Shown one piece after another: positions 17,038 through 25,666 of a stretch of 40,616 nt of DNA. The translations under genes and the position numbers were made by a program. The stretch covers positions 1 through 40,616 of the forward strand of contig JAQEDJ010000018.1 in assembly GCA_027669525.1 (NCBI GenBank). Reading direction: 5' to 3'. Source of the stretch: Coriobacteriaceae bacterium AM48-5 (lineage in GTDB: Bacteria > Actinomycetota > Coriobacteriia > Coriobacteriales > Coriobacteriaceae). The number at the start of each line of letters is the position of its first letter. Positions within the stretch are counted from its first letter, which is position 1. The notes beneath the pieces are model-generated. The model did not search any database. It was not told the DNA's origin and worked only from the letters and a program-made list of their open reading frames with translations.

Positions 17038-18171
17038 ATGCAGCATTCGAATCATCGCACCGCAGCGCTCATTGCGTCGAAGCCGGCTCGTATCATCACG
17101 AGCGCCGCGCTCGCCGTTGCGCTGACGGCCACACCGATGCTCTCCCCCGTTGCGGCGTATGCCGCCTCGCAGGCAACGCAGGACCAGCTTTCCGCAGCCC
17201 AGCAGAAGATCGAAGCCGCCACGAGCGCCTACAACGACGCCCGCACCAAACTCGATGACCTGCAAAAGCAGATTGACTCCAATGAGGCGAGCATCGAGGA
17301 AATCGAGGCTAAGCTTCCCGAGCAGCAGGCCAAGGCAAGCTCTGCCATGCGCGATCTGTACAAGTATCAGAAGGGCACCAATCCCATCGTGAGCTTCCTG
17401 GTCAATGCGCAGAGCCTGGGTGAGTTCATCACGACCTGCAAATACACCAACCAGATCACGAGCTCGAGCGTCGACGAGATCGAACAGCTCAATAACATGC
17501 AAACCGAACTCGAGCAGAACAAGGCCGAGCTCCAGCAGGCCAAGTCTCAGCTTGAGGCAGAGCAGAAAAACGCCGAGGATGCGTTAGCTCAGGCCCAGCA
17601 GCTCCGCAGCGAGGCACAGGCAAAAGCCGAGCAGGAAAATGCCGCCGAACTTGCCAAGCTTGAGGCCGATAAGGCCGCTGCCGCCGAGAAGCTCTCGGGC
17701 GAGGGCGTAAGCGGCAGCAATTCCAGCAGCCAGGCCACCAACACCAACACCACCATCGACACCACGGTGAACAACGCCAATACCGGTAGCTCCGATTACG
17801 ATTCGTTCATTAATGAGTGGACGGGCCGCATCGACAATTATCTCGCCGGCTCCCCCATGGCAGGCCAGGGCTACAACTTTGCCGTCGCCGCTTGGAATAC
17901 CGGTGTCGACCCCCGTTGGTCCCCCGCCATCGCCTGCATCGAGAGCACCAAGGGTGCTTATTGCGCCAATTCTTACAACGCCTGGGGCTGGAGTGCCCGT
18001 GGCGGCGGTTGGCGCAGCTTTGGCAGCTGGAGCGAGGGCATCTCCGCTCACGTCGCCTATCTGGGCGCCAACTACGGCTCCACCCTTACCCCGGCAGCGG
18101 CCAAAAAGTACTGCCCGCCCACGTGGCAGGACTGGTACAACAAAGTCGCCGCTCAGATGAACCGCATCTAA
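17038..18171 (+). CDS. Secreted coiled-coil protein with C-terminal lysozyme-like domain
   Basis: 377 residues from the ATG at 17038, which follows AGAGGGACTGG; a TTG 15 nt upstream is in frame. A signal peptide ends around AAYAAS. Residues about 35-210 are a long coiled coil (QDQLSAAQQKIEAATSAYND and ELEQNKAELQQAKSQLEAEQ), as in PcsB-like cell-division hydrolases. A Ser/Asn/Thr-rich linker follows. The last 110 residues read NFAVAAWNTGVDPRWSPAIA, CIESTKG, NAWGWSARGGGW, like lysozyme/transglycosylase-type folds with a Glu in an IES motif. I infer a peptidoglycan hydrolase that acts outside the membrane, perhaps with FtsEX-like control; the enzyme class is not certain. Confidence 0.75.
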   Translation: MQHSNHRTAALIASKPARIITSAALAVALTATPMLSPVAAYAASQATQDQLSAAQQKIEAATSAYNDARTKLDDLQKQIDSNEASIEEIEAKLPEQQAKASSAMRDLYKYQKGTNPIVSFLVNAQSLGEFITTCKYTNQITSSSVDEIEQLNNMQTELEQNKAELQQAKSQLEAEQKNAEDALAQAQQLRSEAQAKAEQENAAELAKLEADKAAAAEKLSGEGVSGSNSSSQATNTNTTIDTTVNNANTGSSDYDSFINEWTGRIDNYLAGSPMAGQGYNFAVAAWNTGVDPRWSPAIACIESTKGAYCANSYNAWGWSARGGGWRSFGSWSEGISAHVAYLGANYGSTLTPAAAKKYCPPTWQDWYNKVAAQMNRI

Positions 18172-18181
18172 GTGCAACTGC

Positions 18182-18210
18182 AAAGGGCCCCAATGGGGCC
18201 CTTTTCTTTT
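18182..18210 (+). terminator. Intrinsic terminator
   Basis: AAAGGGCCCC, loop AAT, GGGGCCCTTTTCTTTT. It ends the secreted hydrolase gene and also overlaps the 3' end of the kinase gene on the other strand. Confidence 0.92.
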
Positions 18211-19599
18211 AGGTAGCGGAGGTATCGACGACGCCGGTCGCATTGGCAACCGCGACTATGACGATCATGCATAGGAGCAGCACACCCAATGCCTTGAGCC
18301 AGAGTTTCGCGAGCTTCTTGCCGCGATAGCTGTCGAGCAGTGCGAATCGCCGACGAAGACGGCGCTTATCGAGCAGCGCAAAATGCATAAGCACCATAAG
18401 GCCATCGACAAAGAAAAAATACTCGATTATGAGAAGCCACGTCGGGTAGCTTTGGTTTGCTCCCGTGGGGTGAAAGACGGCAAAGTGACTTCCGGCAAAG
18501 AACACAAGCAGTGAGAAGCAGACGAGCGTATTCCAAATGCGCCCCAGAGACTCCGGAACGCGAGAGAGCAGACCGCATGCAACAGAGGCGGCAGGCCTAG
18601 GAAGCCCTGCGGGGTTCTGGAGCCCTTGGGGCGTCGACACCGTCTCCGAGGCCGGAGTGCGGACAGACGCAGGCGCAGGAGGCCGCACGGGGCGACTTAG
18701 ATCGTATGCCGCGCGCGTCGCCCGTCCCAACGCTTCCGCGCTCGCAAAACGCTTGGCCGGGTCGAGCGCCATCGACATGCAGACGACATCGGCAAGTGGA
18801 GTGGGAATGCCGCGCGCCTCGCATTGCTCGCGCATGTCGAACCCTGGTTTAGGGCCGACTCCCGTCAAGCAGAAGAACAACAGGGCGCCAAGTGCGTAGA
18901 CGTCGCTTCGCACGCTCGTCTGCCCAAACCCATACTGCTCGGGCGGCGCATAGGGCCGTGTCCCAAACTTGACGGTATCGGCATCGGCGCCATCGCGCCA
19001 TACGCGCGCGATCCCCAAGTCGATAATCACCAGCGATGAAAACGTCAGGCCGTCATCAGGCGTATAGTTGGCACCTGTCACGATGATATTCGACGGCTTG
19101 AGGTCGCGATGGATCACCGGCGCCGACGTCTCCCCCGCCATTGCAAAACCGGCATGGAGCTCGCCCACGGCGTCGCATAGGGCAGGATACAGTTCACGCG
19201 CATAATCGGGGGCGGCTCCCAGACGGTACACCAGCGCCCCGAGCGTCTCCCCTTCGATGTATTCCATAACCACGTTGAGCTCGTCGCCCACACGACGACA
19301 ATCGACGATTCTGGCAGGTGCTCAAAACGCCTGCCTGCCCGCTGAGCGGCAAACAGGCGCTCGTATGCCCCGCCGATTTGAGCCGAAGCATCGATGCGTT
19401 TACGGACAAAGGGGCCGAGCGAACCACCGCCGGTTCCTTCAAAGTACACGAACTCGGTTGTTTCAACGGACGAGCGCTTAAGTACACGCTCCACGCGATA
19501 GCTGTCGTCGCGATCGAGCGACGCCAGGTGCTCGGCAAGCGCTGCGGTCAGCTCGTCATCGGAATATGTTGGGGTCTGATTATCCATAGTCTCCATCAT
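18209..19599 (-). CDS. Membrane-anchored Ser/Thr protein kinase (one frameshift)
   Basis: 463 residues after restoring one base near 19318 (CTGCCCAGA reads CTGCCAGA). The kinase domain covers about residues 30-310: VRKRID (likely ATP lysine), VMEYIEGETLGALV, the catalytic loop VIHRDLKPSNIIV, DLGIA in place of DFG, and GTRPYAPPEQYG in the activation loop. A proline-rich linker follows, then three C-terminal hydrophobic segments instead of PASTA repeats. So the kinase faces the cytosol and is held by its tail. The XRE-like gene next upstream on the same strand is a frequent neighbour of such kinases. The start is uncertain between the first ATG and one five codons in. Confidence 0.87.
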
Positions 19600-19685
19600 A
19601 GCGCAGGGCGCAGACGCCCCATGGCATCCGCGCCCCGTTCGTTTGCATCGTTGTTCGACAGCTCCGCCGGCTCAGATATCAGCCG

Positions 19686-20108
19686 CTAACTCACCGTCTC
19701 CTCGCCAAAGCGATACAGCTCCTCGTTGACCTTTTGGAGACTGCACCCGCGATCGATGCAAAAGATGATAATCGCATCGCGGCGGTCCTTGCAGTTAAGG
19801 ACGCTTACCCCGGCAGCCGTCAACGCACGGTTGGTCTCTTTGAGCGTCAACGCCATCGCAAAGGCAATCTGCAGCACCTTATTGCGACTCGGATGACGCG
19901 CGCCGGTAAAGATCTGATAGCCAAAGGTCTCATTGAGATCGGCCATACGAACCACGCGCGAACGCTCCAAGCCCTTTTCCTGCAGTAGCTGCTTCAGGTA
20001 GTCCGAAAGCGACGGGGCGGCAAAGTCGTGCTCCCTGATATAGCCATCGATGTTCGGCGCATCGAGAAGCTCATTGAGCAACTCCTCGGTCAGCTTTTTA
20101 TCGGGCAT
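19686..20108 (-). CDS. XRE-like helix-turn-helix protein next to the kinase
   Basis: 140 residues. The middle (SRVVRMADLNETFGYQIFTG, then ARHPSRNKVLQIAFAM) has the look of an XRE/Cro helix-turn-helix: a tyrosine-rich recognition helix with a following HPSRNK turn. The N-terminus is an acidic helix and the C-terminus has cysteines (LNCKDRRDAIIIFCIDRGCS). It ends 86 nt upstream of the kinase start, so the two may be cotranscribed. I infer a kinase substrate or regulator in the cytosol; no specific target is visible. Confidence 0.75.
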   Translation of the reverse strand: MPDKKLTEELLNELLDAPNIDGYIREHDFAAPSLSDYLKQLLQEKGLERSRVVRMADLNETFGYQIFTGARHPSRNKVLQIAFAMALTLKETNRALTAAGVSVLNCKDRRDAIIIFCIDRGCSLQKVNEELYRFGEETVS

Positions 20109-20140
20109 ACGACTTCACCTCCCCCAGTGCATGCAACATG

Positions 20141-20584
20141 CTAGAAACCGCTTACGTCCGAACGCTCCCAGCTAGCAACCTGGTCGGGAGACACCGTACC
20201 CAGCGCCTCGAACTTCCAGGAGCCGCCCGCCTTCAGATGATTGGTGTTTGCAAGAGCCGTTCCAACCTGGTTGCCATCGGCATCATACAGAACATATTCA
20301 ATCTGAATGTAGCTCTTTTCCTTGTCCGTGTTATTGGTCAGCGTGCCCGTGATCTTATAGGTAAACTGATTGGAAGTGTCTTCAGCCTCGTCAGCAATGG
20401 TATACGGTTCTTGCGGTTCTTTTTGCTCCTCAGCCTGCTGTGTCGTCTCGGCAGGTTTTGCCGAATCGCTCGCAGACGAATCGGTTGAGTTGCCGCCCAT
20501 AGAGCCCACGGCACCGACAATAACCAGCACCACGATGATGCCTAGGACAATCTTGCCGATCGGCTTCTTTCCCTCTTTTGCCAT
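20141..20584 (-). CDS. Membrane-anchored FxLYD-domain protein
   Basis: 147 residues. After a short basic N-terminus comes one hydrophobic helix (IGKIVLGIIVVLVIVGAV), then a Ser/Glu-rich linker. The C-terminal part reads YKITGTLTNNTDKEKSYIQI and VLYDADGNQVGTAL, an FxLYD-type beta-sandwich that is exposed outside. Function is unknown; FxLYD domains are common in cell-surface proteins. The Shine-Dalgarno lies in the arm of a 14-bp hairpin, described separately. It lies upstream of the XRE gene on the same strand. Confidence 0.8.
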   Translation of the reverse strand: MAKEGKKPIGKIVLGIIVVLVIVGAVGSMGGNSTDSSASDSAKPAETTQQAEEQKEPQEPYTIADEAEDTSNQFTYKITGTLTNNTDKEKSYIQIEYVLYDADGNQVGTALANTNHLKAGGSWKFEALGTVSPDQVASWERSDVSGF

Positions 20585-20589
20585 TATTC

Positions 20590-20643
20590 ATCCTTCCTAC
20601 GATCCGGCTACCGTGCCGGCACACAGCACATCGTAGGAAGGAT
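20590..20643 (-). promoter_or_regulatory. Hairpin enclosing the FxLYD ribosome-binding site
   Basis: ATCCTTCCTACGAT (20590-20603) and ATCGTAGGAAGGAT (20630-20643) are perfect 14-bp inverses around a 26-nt loop that has its own CCGG pairing. On the mRNA the 3' arm contains AGGAAGGA, which is the Shine-Dalgarno for the ATG at 20584. Folding would hide it from the ribosome. Confidence 0.7.
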
Positions 20644-20747
20644 TGAACTTGAATTCATTAGCTGAGAGCTAAGGTTGCGGTAAACGGCCAATGCAGTTAT
20701 CCAAACGCCGAGCAAACGCACTTTGCACGACCGTCTGCCAGCAGTGA

Positions 20748-21071
20748 TCAGCCCACCGTGACGGATTCCCCGGTAAAGGTGCTCACAACCAACAGGATAA
20801 AGAAGGCCAAATAGCTGATGCTCAGCAGGTAGGCGATAACCAAAAAGGCAATCCATCCAACATTGGTCTTACCGTCGGCACGACGTTGCTCGCGAGAACG
20901 GCACAGCCAAATCGTCACGACGATGGCAGTGATAAACAGTACGAGTGCCGCCGCAGCCAGCCCAGCAAGCACAAACATCACGCCAATGCTCACAGCGATG
21001 ACCGGAAGCAGTAGCAAACCGCACCCGCATCCACCCGGACTATATACGGCAGACTGTCGGCGTCGCCTCAT
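20748..21071 (-). CDS. Small multi-pass membrane protein
   Basis: About 107 residues. A basic start (RRRRQSAVYSPGGCGCG) is followed by two hydrophobic blocks (LLLLPVIAVSIGVMFVLAG onward, and WIAFLVIAYLLSISYLAFFI), separated by a charged loop. I suppose three to four membrane helices. The ATG at 21071 is preferred because GGGGGC lies before it; an ATG at 21086 is in frame. It starts about 25 nt after the higA stop and might be cotranscribed with it. No family is recognised. Confidence 0.6.
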   Translation of the reverse strand: MRRRRQSAVYSPGGCGCGLLLLPVIAVSIGVMFVLAGLAAAALVLFITAIVVTIWLCRSREQRRADGKTNVGWIAFLVIAYLLSISYLAFFILLVVSTFTGESVTVG

Positions 21072-21095
21072 CGTCGCCCCCATCATCTTTGAGCA

Positions 21096-21437
21096 CTACA
21101 GTGCGATGGCCTGCTGAACAGGAACGATCTTATCGAGTTCCGGTTCGATCCGCCTTTTCTCGGCCTCAAGGTCAAACGCCACCTGAGCACGCAGCCAATA
21201 ACCATCCGTCAGGCCAAAATAACGGCAAAGACGGAGGTCGGTGTCGGCCGTCACGCGACGTTTTCCCAAGACAATCTGCCCGATACGCTGAGCAGGAATC
21301 CCGGTCTCTTTCGCAAGGCGATATTGAGAAATGCCCATGGGAACAAGAAACTCCTCTTTGAGAAGCTCACCAGGAGTCACCGGCGACAGCAAATCGGCCG
21401 AAGTCTCATCACTTGTGATAATCGACGATTTCGACAT
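21096..21437 (-). CDS. higA: HigA-type antitoxin (XRE family)
   Basis: 113 residues from the ATG at 21437, which overlaps the higB end by 29 nt and has AGGAG upstream. The helix-turn-helix reads GISQYRLAKETGIPAQRIGQ, then IVLGKRRVTADTDLRL; TPGELLKEEFLVPMG is the typical HigA/VapI entry. The C-terminus has WLRAQVAFDLEAE. It should bind HigB and repress the shared promoter. Longer frames upstream lie inside higB and are not needed. Confidence 0.88.
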   Translation of the reverse strand: MSKSSIITSDETSADLLSPVTPGELLKEEFLVPMGISQYRLAKETGIPAQRIGQIVLGKRRVTADTDLRLCRYFGLTDGYWLRAQVAFDLEAEKRRIEPELDKIVPVQQAIAL

Positions 21438-21690
21438 TCCAAGCCATCTCCTGTCTCCACTCAAAACAGACCCGATAGCGCTCGTTAACACGGATGCTAT
21501 ATTGACCGGCACGATCGCCCTTCAAAGCTTCCAGGCGGTTGCCCGGTGGAACGCGAAGATCATCAAGCGATGCACAAATCTGCAGTTGGCGAATCTTCCT
21601 CAACGCAACACGCTCAAAGGGCACGAACTTCCTGACCCGCACACCCATGGCAAAGCGTTCGGTATCCTCATCTTTATACGATGCAATCAT
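21409..21690 (-). CDS. higB: HigB-type toxin (RelE superfamily mRNA interferase)
   Basis: 93 residues. QICASLDDLRVPPGNRLEAL and GDRAGQYSIRVNERYRVCFE match the plasmid-maintenance killer HigB family, whose conserved basic/tyrosine residues cut mRNA on the ribosome. It precedes higA with overlapping ends, the standard higBA order, and the pair has its own promoter with a palindrome close by. Confidence 0.88.
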   Translation of the reverse strand: MIASYKDEDTERFAMGVRVRKFVPFERVALRKIRQLQICASLDDLRVPPGNRLEALKGDRAGQYSIRVNERYRVCFEWRQEMAWNVEIVDYHK

Positions 21691-21701
21691 AGTATCGCCT
21701 T

Positions 21702-21747
21702 ACGTTAGTAACGTCAAACGTTTCTATAGACTTACATCTCTATTATA
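21702..21747 (-). promoter_or_regulatory. higBA promoter and palindromic operator
   Basis: On the minus strand a perfect TATAAT lies at 21747-21742, 52 nt before the higB start; the -35 is weak. ACGTTAGTAACGT (21702-21714), a perfect odd palindrome, sits between the -10 and the start codon and is a likely HigA binding site. Confidence 0.65.
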
Positions 21748-21792
21748 TCGTACGTTTGTTCGTATTTTCTAGAACAAATAGTCCTTCACGTC

Positions 21793-22980
21793 TTAGTCAA
21801 GCAAAAGCAATCGTTTGTAGACATCAAGGCCTTTGAGAAGAATCTCCTCGTCAAAGAGCATGGTATCGGTATGCAGAGCGCTTGTTGCATAGGCTGGGCA
21901 GCCATCAGCGTCGATCGGGTTTTCTTGTCCCTCTGGCACGCCCGTGCCCAGCAAGAAGAACACGCCCGGCAGATGGCGCTGATAGAACGCGAAATCCTCG
22001 GCGATTAGCAGCGGCTCGTCCACAAGTTGCAATTCGGGCAGAACGGGCGCGATTCGGGCAAACAACTCAGGGTCGTTATCGACTGGCGGATAGCCCTCGG
22101 CAAAATTGAGATCGTACGTGCAGCCCGTTGCGGCGCACGCCTCGTCGAGCACACGGCGTACGCCCTCGCGCACACGATCGAACATGGCGTCCGTAAACAC
22201 ACGCAAACTACCGGCAACATGGGCCTCCCCCGCCACCGCATTGCAGACGGTGCCTGCCTGCAGCAGGCCGAACTTGCCAATGCAGGGCTCATCGGCACCC
22301 AGCTCATCCATCAGTTCGCGCTCGGCAACCAAGAACTTGGCAGCCGCCAGCGCCGCATCGTGCGACTCCTCGACCGGAACGCCATAGGTCTTAGCGATAT
22401 GGATACTCGTACCGTGAATATGGATATGCGTCTCGCTCGAACGCGCCAGCAGCGGACCGGAACAACTCGCCAACGTGCCGGCAGGCAGATCGGGCCACAC
22501 ATGGAAGCCAAAAATGCGGTCGGCCCCATAGCGCTCGAACACACCACTCTCGCATACCGTCTTGGCACCACCGGTCGTTTCCTCGGCCGGCTGGAACACA
22601 AAGAGAACGTTGCGCCTAATGGCGCCCGGCTGTTCGCGAATCGTACGGTCGACATACGTCGCGGCGGCAAGCGCCATGGCCATGTGTCCGTCATGTCCGC
22701 AAGCGTGCGTCTTGCCGGGATGGGTCGAGGCAAAGGCCGCTCCCGTCGCCTCCGCGATGGGCAGCGCATCCATATCGGCGCGAATCGCCGTGGCATGCGC
22801 AGCATCAACGCCGGCGTCGAAGAAAGCACAGACGCAGCTGGGGCACGGATGGGTCACTTCGCAGGTGAGCGGTGCCAGCACGCCCTCGATATAGGCAATG
22901 GTTTGCGGAAGATCGAAATCGAGCTCCGGAATGCGATGGAGATCGCGGCGATAGCGACGGAGTTCTTGGAGCTCGGTCAT
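21793..22980 (-). CDS. M20-family amidohydrolase, possible N-acetyl-diaminopimelate deacetylase
   Basis: 395 residues from the ATG at 22980, where the family's N-terminus ELRRYRRDLHRIPELDFDLP begins; an upstream in-frame ATG at 23064 is less likely. Metal-site motifs: RADMDALPI, HACGHDGHMAMAL, FQPAEETTGGA, FGFHVWPDLPAG, and the late histidine in YATSALHTD. This is the M20D subfamily (hippurate, amino-acyl and N-acetyl-diaminopimelate deacylases). The lysine operon starts divergently just upstream and contains dapH, which makes an N-acetyl intermediate needing such an enzyme. The substrate is therefore inferred from context. Confidence 0.82.
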   Translation of the reverse strand: MTELQELRRYRRDLHRIPELDFDLPQTIAYIEGVLAPLTCEVTHPCPSCVCAFFDAGVDAAHATAIRADMDALPIAEATGAAFASTHPGKTHACGHDGHMAMALAAATYVDRTIREQPGAIRRNVLFVFQPAEETTGGAKTVCESGVFERYGADRIFGFHVWPDLPAGTLASCSGPLLARSSETHIHIHGTSIHIAKTYGVPVEESHDAALAAAKFLVAERELMDELGADEPCIGKFGLLQAGTVCNAVAGEAHVAGSLRVFTDAMFDRVREGVRRVLDEACAATGCTYDLNFAEGYPPVDNDPELFARIAPVLPELQLVDEPLLIAEDFAFYQRHLPGVFFLLGTGVPEGQENPIDADGCPAYATSALHTDTMLFDEEILLKGLDVYKRLLLLD

Positions 22981-23090
22981 AGAGGATCCCTTCGTGAGGC
23001 ACATCTGTTGCAACTTATTGTGATACAGGATTGTGGCGCACATGTTTCCAGCATATCCTTGCATTTTTTAAACGTTATATACGAATACTC

Positions 23091-23119
23091 TTGTTTGGTA
23101 AAGTGCAACGTGGTAGGGT
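23091..23119 (+). promoter_or_regulatory. Probable promoter of the lysine operon
   Basis: TTGTTT at 23091-23096 and TAGGGT at 23114-23119 are separated by 17 nt. Transcription would start near 23126, right before the riboswitch. Confidence 0.55.
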
Positions 23120-23128
23120 CGTTACCAC

Positions 23129-23290
23129 TTGATAGAGGCGCGGGCACGAAGAACCGCGGGCGAGCCGGCAGGCTTTGACCCCGTGGGGAGGCGAAACCCG
23201 CCGAACTGGGTTTTTCGGGCACGAACAACCTGGTGGGCCTGTGGGAAACACCCACAGGACTGTCTGCAGCAATGCGGGAGCGCTATCCGG
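23129..23290 (+). promoter_or_regulatory. Lysine riboswitch (L box)
   Basis: The conserved features are present in order: GATAGAGGCGCG at the 5' side, GCGAAACCCGCCGAACTGGG in the centre, the GGGCCTGTGGGAAACACCCACAGG arm and ACTGTCTG, closing with GGGAGCGCTATC, whose CTATC (23283-23287) pairs with GATAG (23131-23135) to form helix P1. It precedes lysA by about 70 nt, so it senses lysine and controls lysA-dapA-dapB-dapH. A second hairpin, CGCTATCCGGAC (23281-23292) with GTCTGGATAGCG (23334-23345), uses the same P1 strand and ends next to the Shine-Dalgarno of lysA. There is no U-tract, so control is probably on translation. Confidence 0.9.
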
Positions 23291-23358
23291 ACATTGGGTC
23301 CACGCTATGCGGATTCGATGCGCAGATGGCGCCGTCTGGATAGCGAGGTTTACGGGAC

Positions 23359-24777
23359 ATGGCATTGACCCCCAACGAGGCATATGCGGCCAAGCAGCCG
23401 TTTGTGGACAAGGAGACGCTCGAGCATATCGTCGAACAGTTCCCCACGCCGTTTCATCTATACGACGAGGCGGGTATCCGCCGCAACATGCAAGAAGTGC
23501 GCGACGCCTTTGCATGGAACCCGGGCTTTAAGGAATACTTTGCCGTCAAGGCCAACCCCAACCCGGCGCTCATCTCCATTCTCAACGAATACGGCTGCGG
23601 CTGCGATTGCTCGAGCTATACCGAGCTCATGATCGCCCGCTCGCTGGGTATCACGGGACACGACATCATGTTCTCGTCCAACGACACGCCGGCTGCCGAC
23701 TTTGAGCTCGCCGACAAGCTGGGCGCCATCGTCAACTTTGACGACATCAGCCACATCGAGTTCTTTGAGCGCGTCGCAGGCCCCATCCCCAAGACGGTCA
23801 GCTGCCGCTTTAATCCGGGCGGTCTGTTCCAGCTCTCCAACGGCATCATGGACAACCCCGGCGACTCCAAATACGGCATGACCACCGAGCAGCTCTTCGA
23901 GGCCTTTCGCACGCTCAAGGCCAAGGGCGCCGAAAACTTTGGCATCCACGCATTCCTTGCCAGCAACACCGTCACCAACGACTACTACCCCAAGCTCGCG
24001 CGCATCCTCTTTGAGCTTGCCGTGCGCCTGGAGCGCGAGACCGGCGCACACGTCGCCTTTATCAATCTGTCCGGCGGCGTCGGCATCCCCTACCTGCCCG
24101 AGCAGCAGGCCAACGATATCCATGCCATCGGCGAAGGAGTGCATGCGGCCTACGACGAGATTCTGGTTCCCGCCGGCATGGGCGATGTGGCAATCTGCAC
24201 CGAGATGGGCCGCTTTATGATGGGCCCCTACGGCTGCCTGGTCACCAAGGCCATCCACGAGAAGCAAATCTACAAGGACTATATCGGTGTCGACGCAAGC
24301 GCCGTCGATCTGATCCGCCCTGCCATGTATGGCGCCTACCACCACATTACGGTGATGGGCCAGCCGGGTGGCTCCGACAAGACCGCGGCGCCTGTCACAA
24401 ACACGTACGACATTACGGGCAATCTGTGCGAGAACAACGACAAGTTCGCCATCGACCGCGAGCTACCGCGGGTCGACATGGGTGATGTGCTCGTGATCCA
24501 CGATACCGGCGCGCATGGTTACTCCATGGGCTACAACTACAACGGCCGTCTGCGCTCCGCCGAGGTGCTGCTGCGCCCCGACGGCTCGGCCGACCTTATC
24601 CGCCGCGCCGAGCGCCCGGGCGATTATTTTGCCACGCTCGACGTGTTGCCGAGCGGCCGAGAGCTGCTGGCCAAGTCGCGCGCCGAAAGCGCTCGTCGTC
24701 GCGCTCAGGACGAGCGCCTGGCCGTCGCCGTCCAATGGAACAAACGCATCCAGATCGCGGAAGCGAAGGAGAAGAAC
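23359..24777 (+). CDS. lysA: Diaminopimelate decarboxylase
   Basis: PLP-dependent fold III decarboxylase that turns meso-diaminopimelate into lysine and CO2. The PLP lysine lies in [70 protein letters not shown] and [19 protein letters not shown] follow in the family order. The core ends near residue 430 (DYFATL), and a charged tail of 30-40 residues continues. No stop codon occurs in this frame before dapA: the frame as written passes through the dapA start and stops only at 24942, so either a base is missing (for example in CGCATCCAG) or the stop is elsewhere. I end the gene at the dapA ATG. Confidence 0.9.
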
Positions 24778-25666
24778 ATGGATATCCGCAACCTCGAGGC
24801 TCGATCGTCGCCCTTGTTACGCCGTTTAAAAAGGACGGCAGCGTCGACTTTGACGCACTCGAGCGCCTTATCGATTTCCACCTGCAAAATGGCACCGACG
24901 CCATCCTCACCCTGGGCACCACCGGCGAGAGCGCCACGATGACCGATGACGAGGACAACTCCGTCGTCGCCGCCATGGTCAAGCAGGTTGCAGGCCGCGT
25001 CCCCGTCATCGCCGGCTCGGGCTCCAACTCCACGCAAACCATGCTCACCAAGTCGCTCACCTATCAGGCCTGGGCGCCGACGGCCTGCTGCTCATTACCC
25101 CCTACTACAACAAGTCCAACGAAGAGGGCATCTACCAGCACTTTAAGACCGTTGCCGATGCCGTAGATATCCCCTGCATCCTGTACAACATCCCCGGCCG
25201 CTGCGGCTGCGGCATCAGCGAGCGCAACGTAGAGCGCTTGGCCGCGCACCCCAACATCATGGGTATTAAGGAAGCCTCGGGCAACGTCGCCTACGCGGCC
25301 AAGATCGCCCACCTGCTGTCCGACGACTTCCGTATGTACTCGGGCGAAGACACGCTCACCGTGCCGCTCATGAGCCTGGGCGCCTCGGGCACCATCAGCG
25401 TGTGGGCCGATGTTCAGCCGCAGCTCGTGCACGACATGTGCCGCGCCTATCTGGACGGCGACGTGGAGCGCGCCCGCGATATCCAAATTGCCGGCCAGCC
25501 GCTCATCAATGCCCTCTTTAGCGAGGTCAACCCCATCCCCGTCAAGGAGGCACTCGCCCAGATGGGCATGATCGAAGCCAACTACCGCATGCCGCTGTGC
25601 CCCATGGCCGATAACACGCGCGCCGCACTTACCGATGCTCTGAAGGGAGCTGGTCTGCTTGATTAA
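24778..25666 (+). CDS. dapA: 4-Hydroxy-tetrahydrodipicolinate synthase (two frameshifts)
   Basis: 296 residues after restoring one base near 24813 (GAGGGCTCG reads GAGGCTCG) and one near 25070 (GCCCTGGGC reads GCCTGGGC). It condenses pyruvate and aspartate semialdehyde, the first committed step of the lysine branch. Visible: [59 protein letters not shown], and [10 protein letters not shown], which holds the Schiff-base lysine. The ATG has GAAGGAG upstream. It overlaps the start of dapB by 8 nt. Confidence 0.92.

Noticed and set aside
23359..24942. A natural LysA-DapA fusion enzyme
   Set aside because: dapA has its own good ribosome site, and the nearby sequence has several single-base losses, so a lost lysA stop is more likely.
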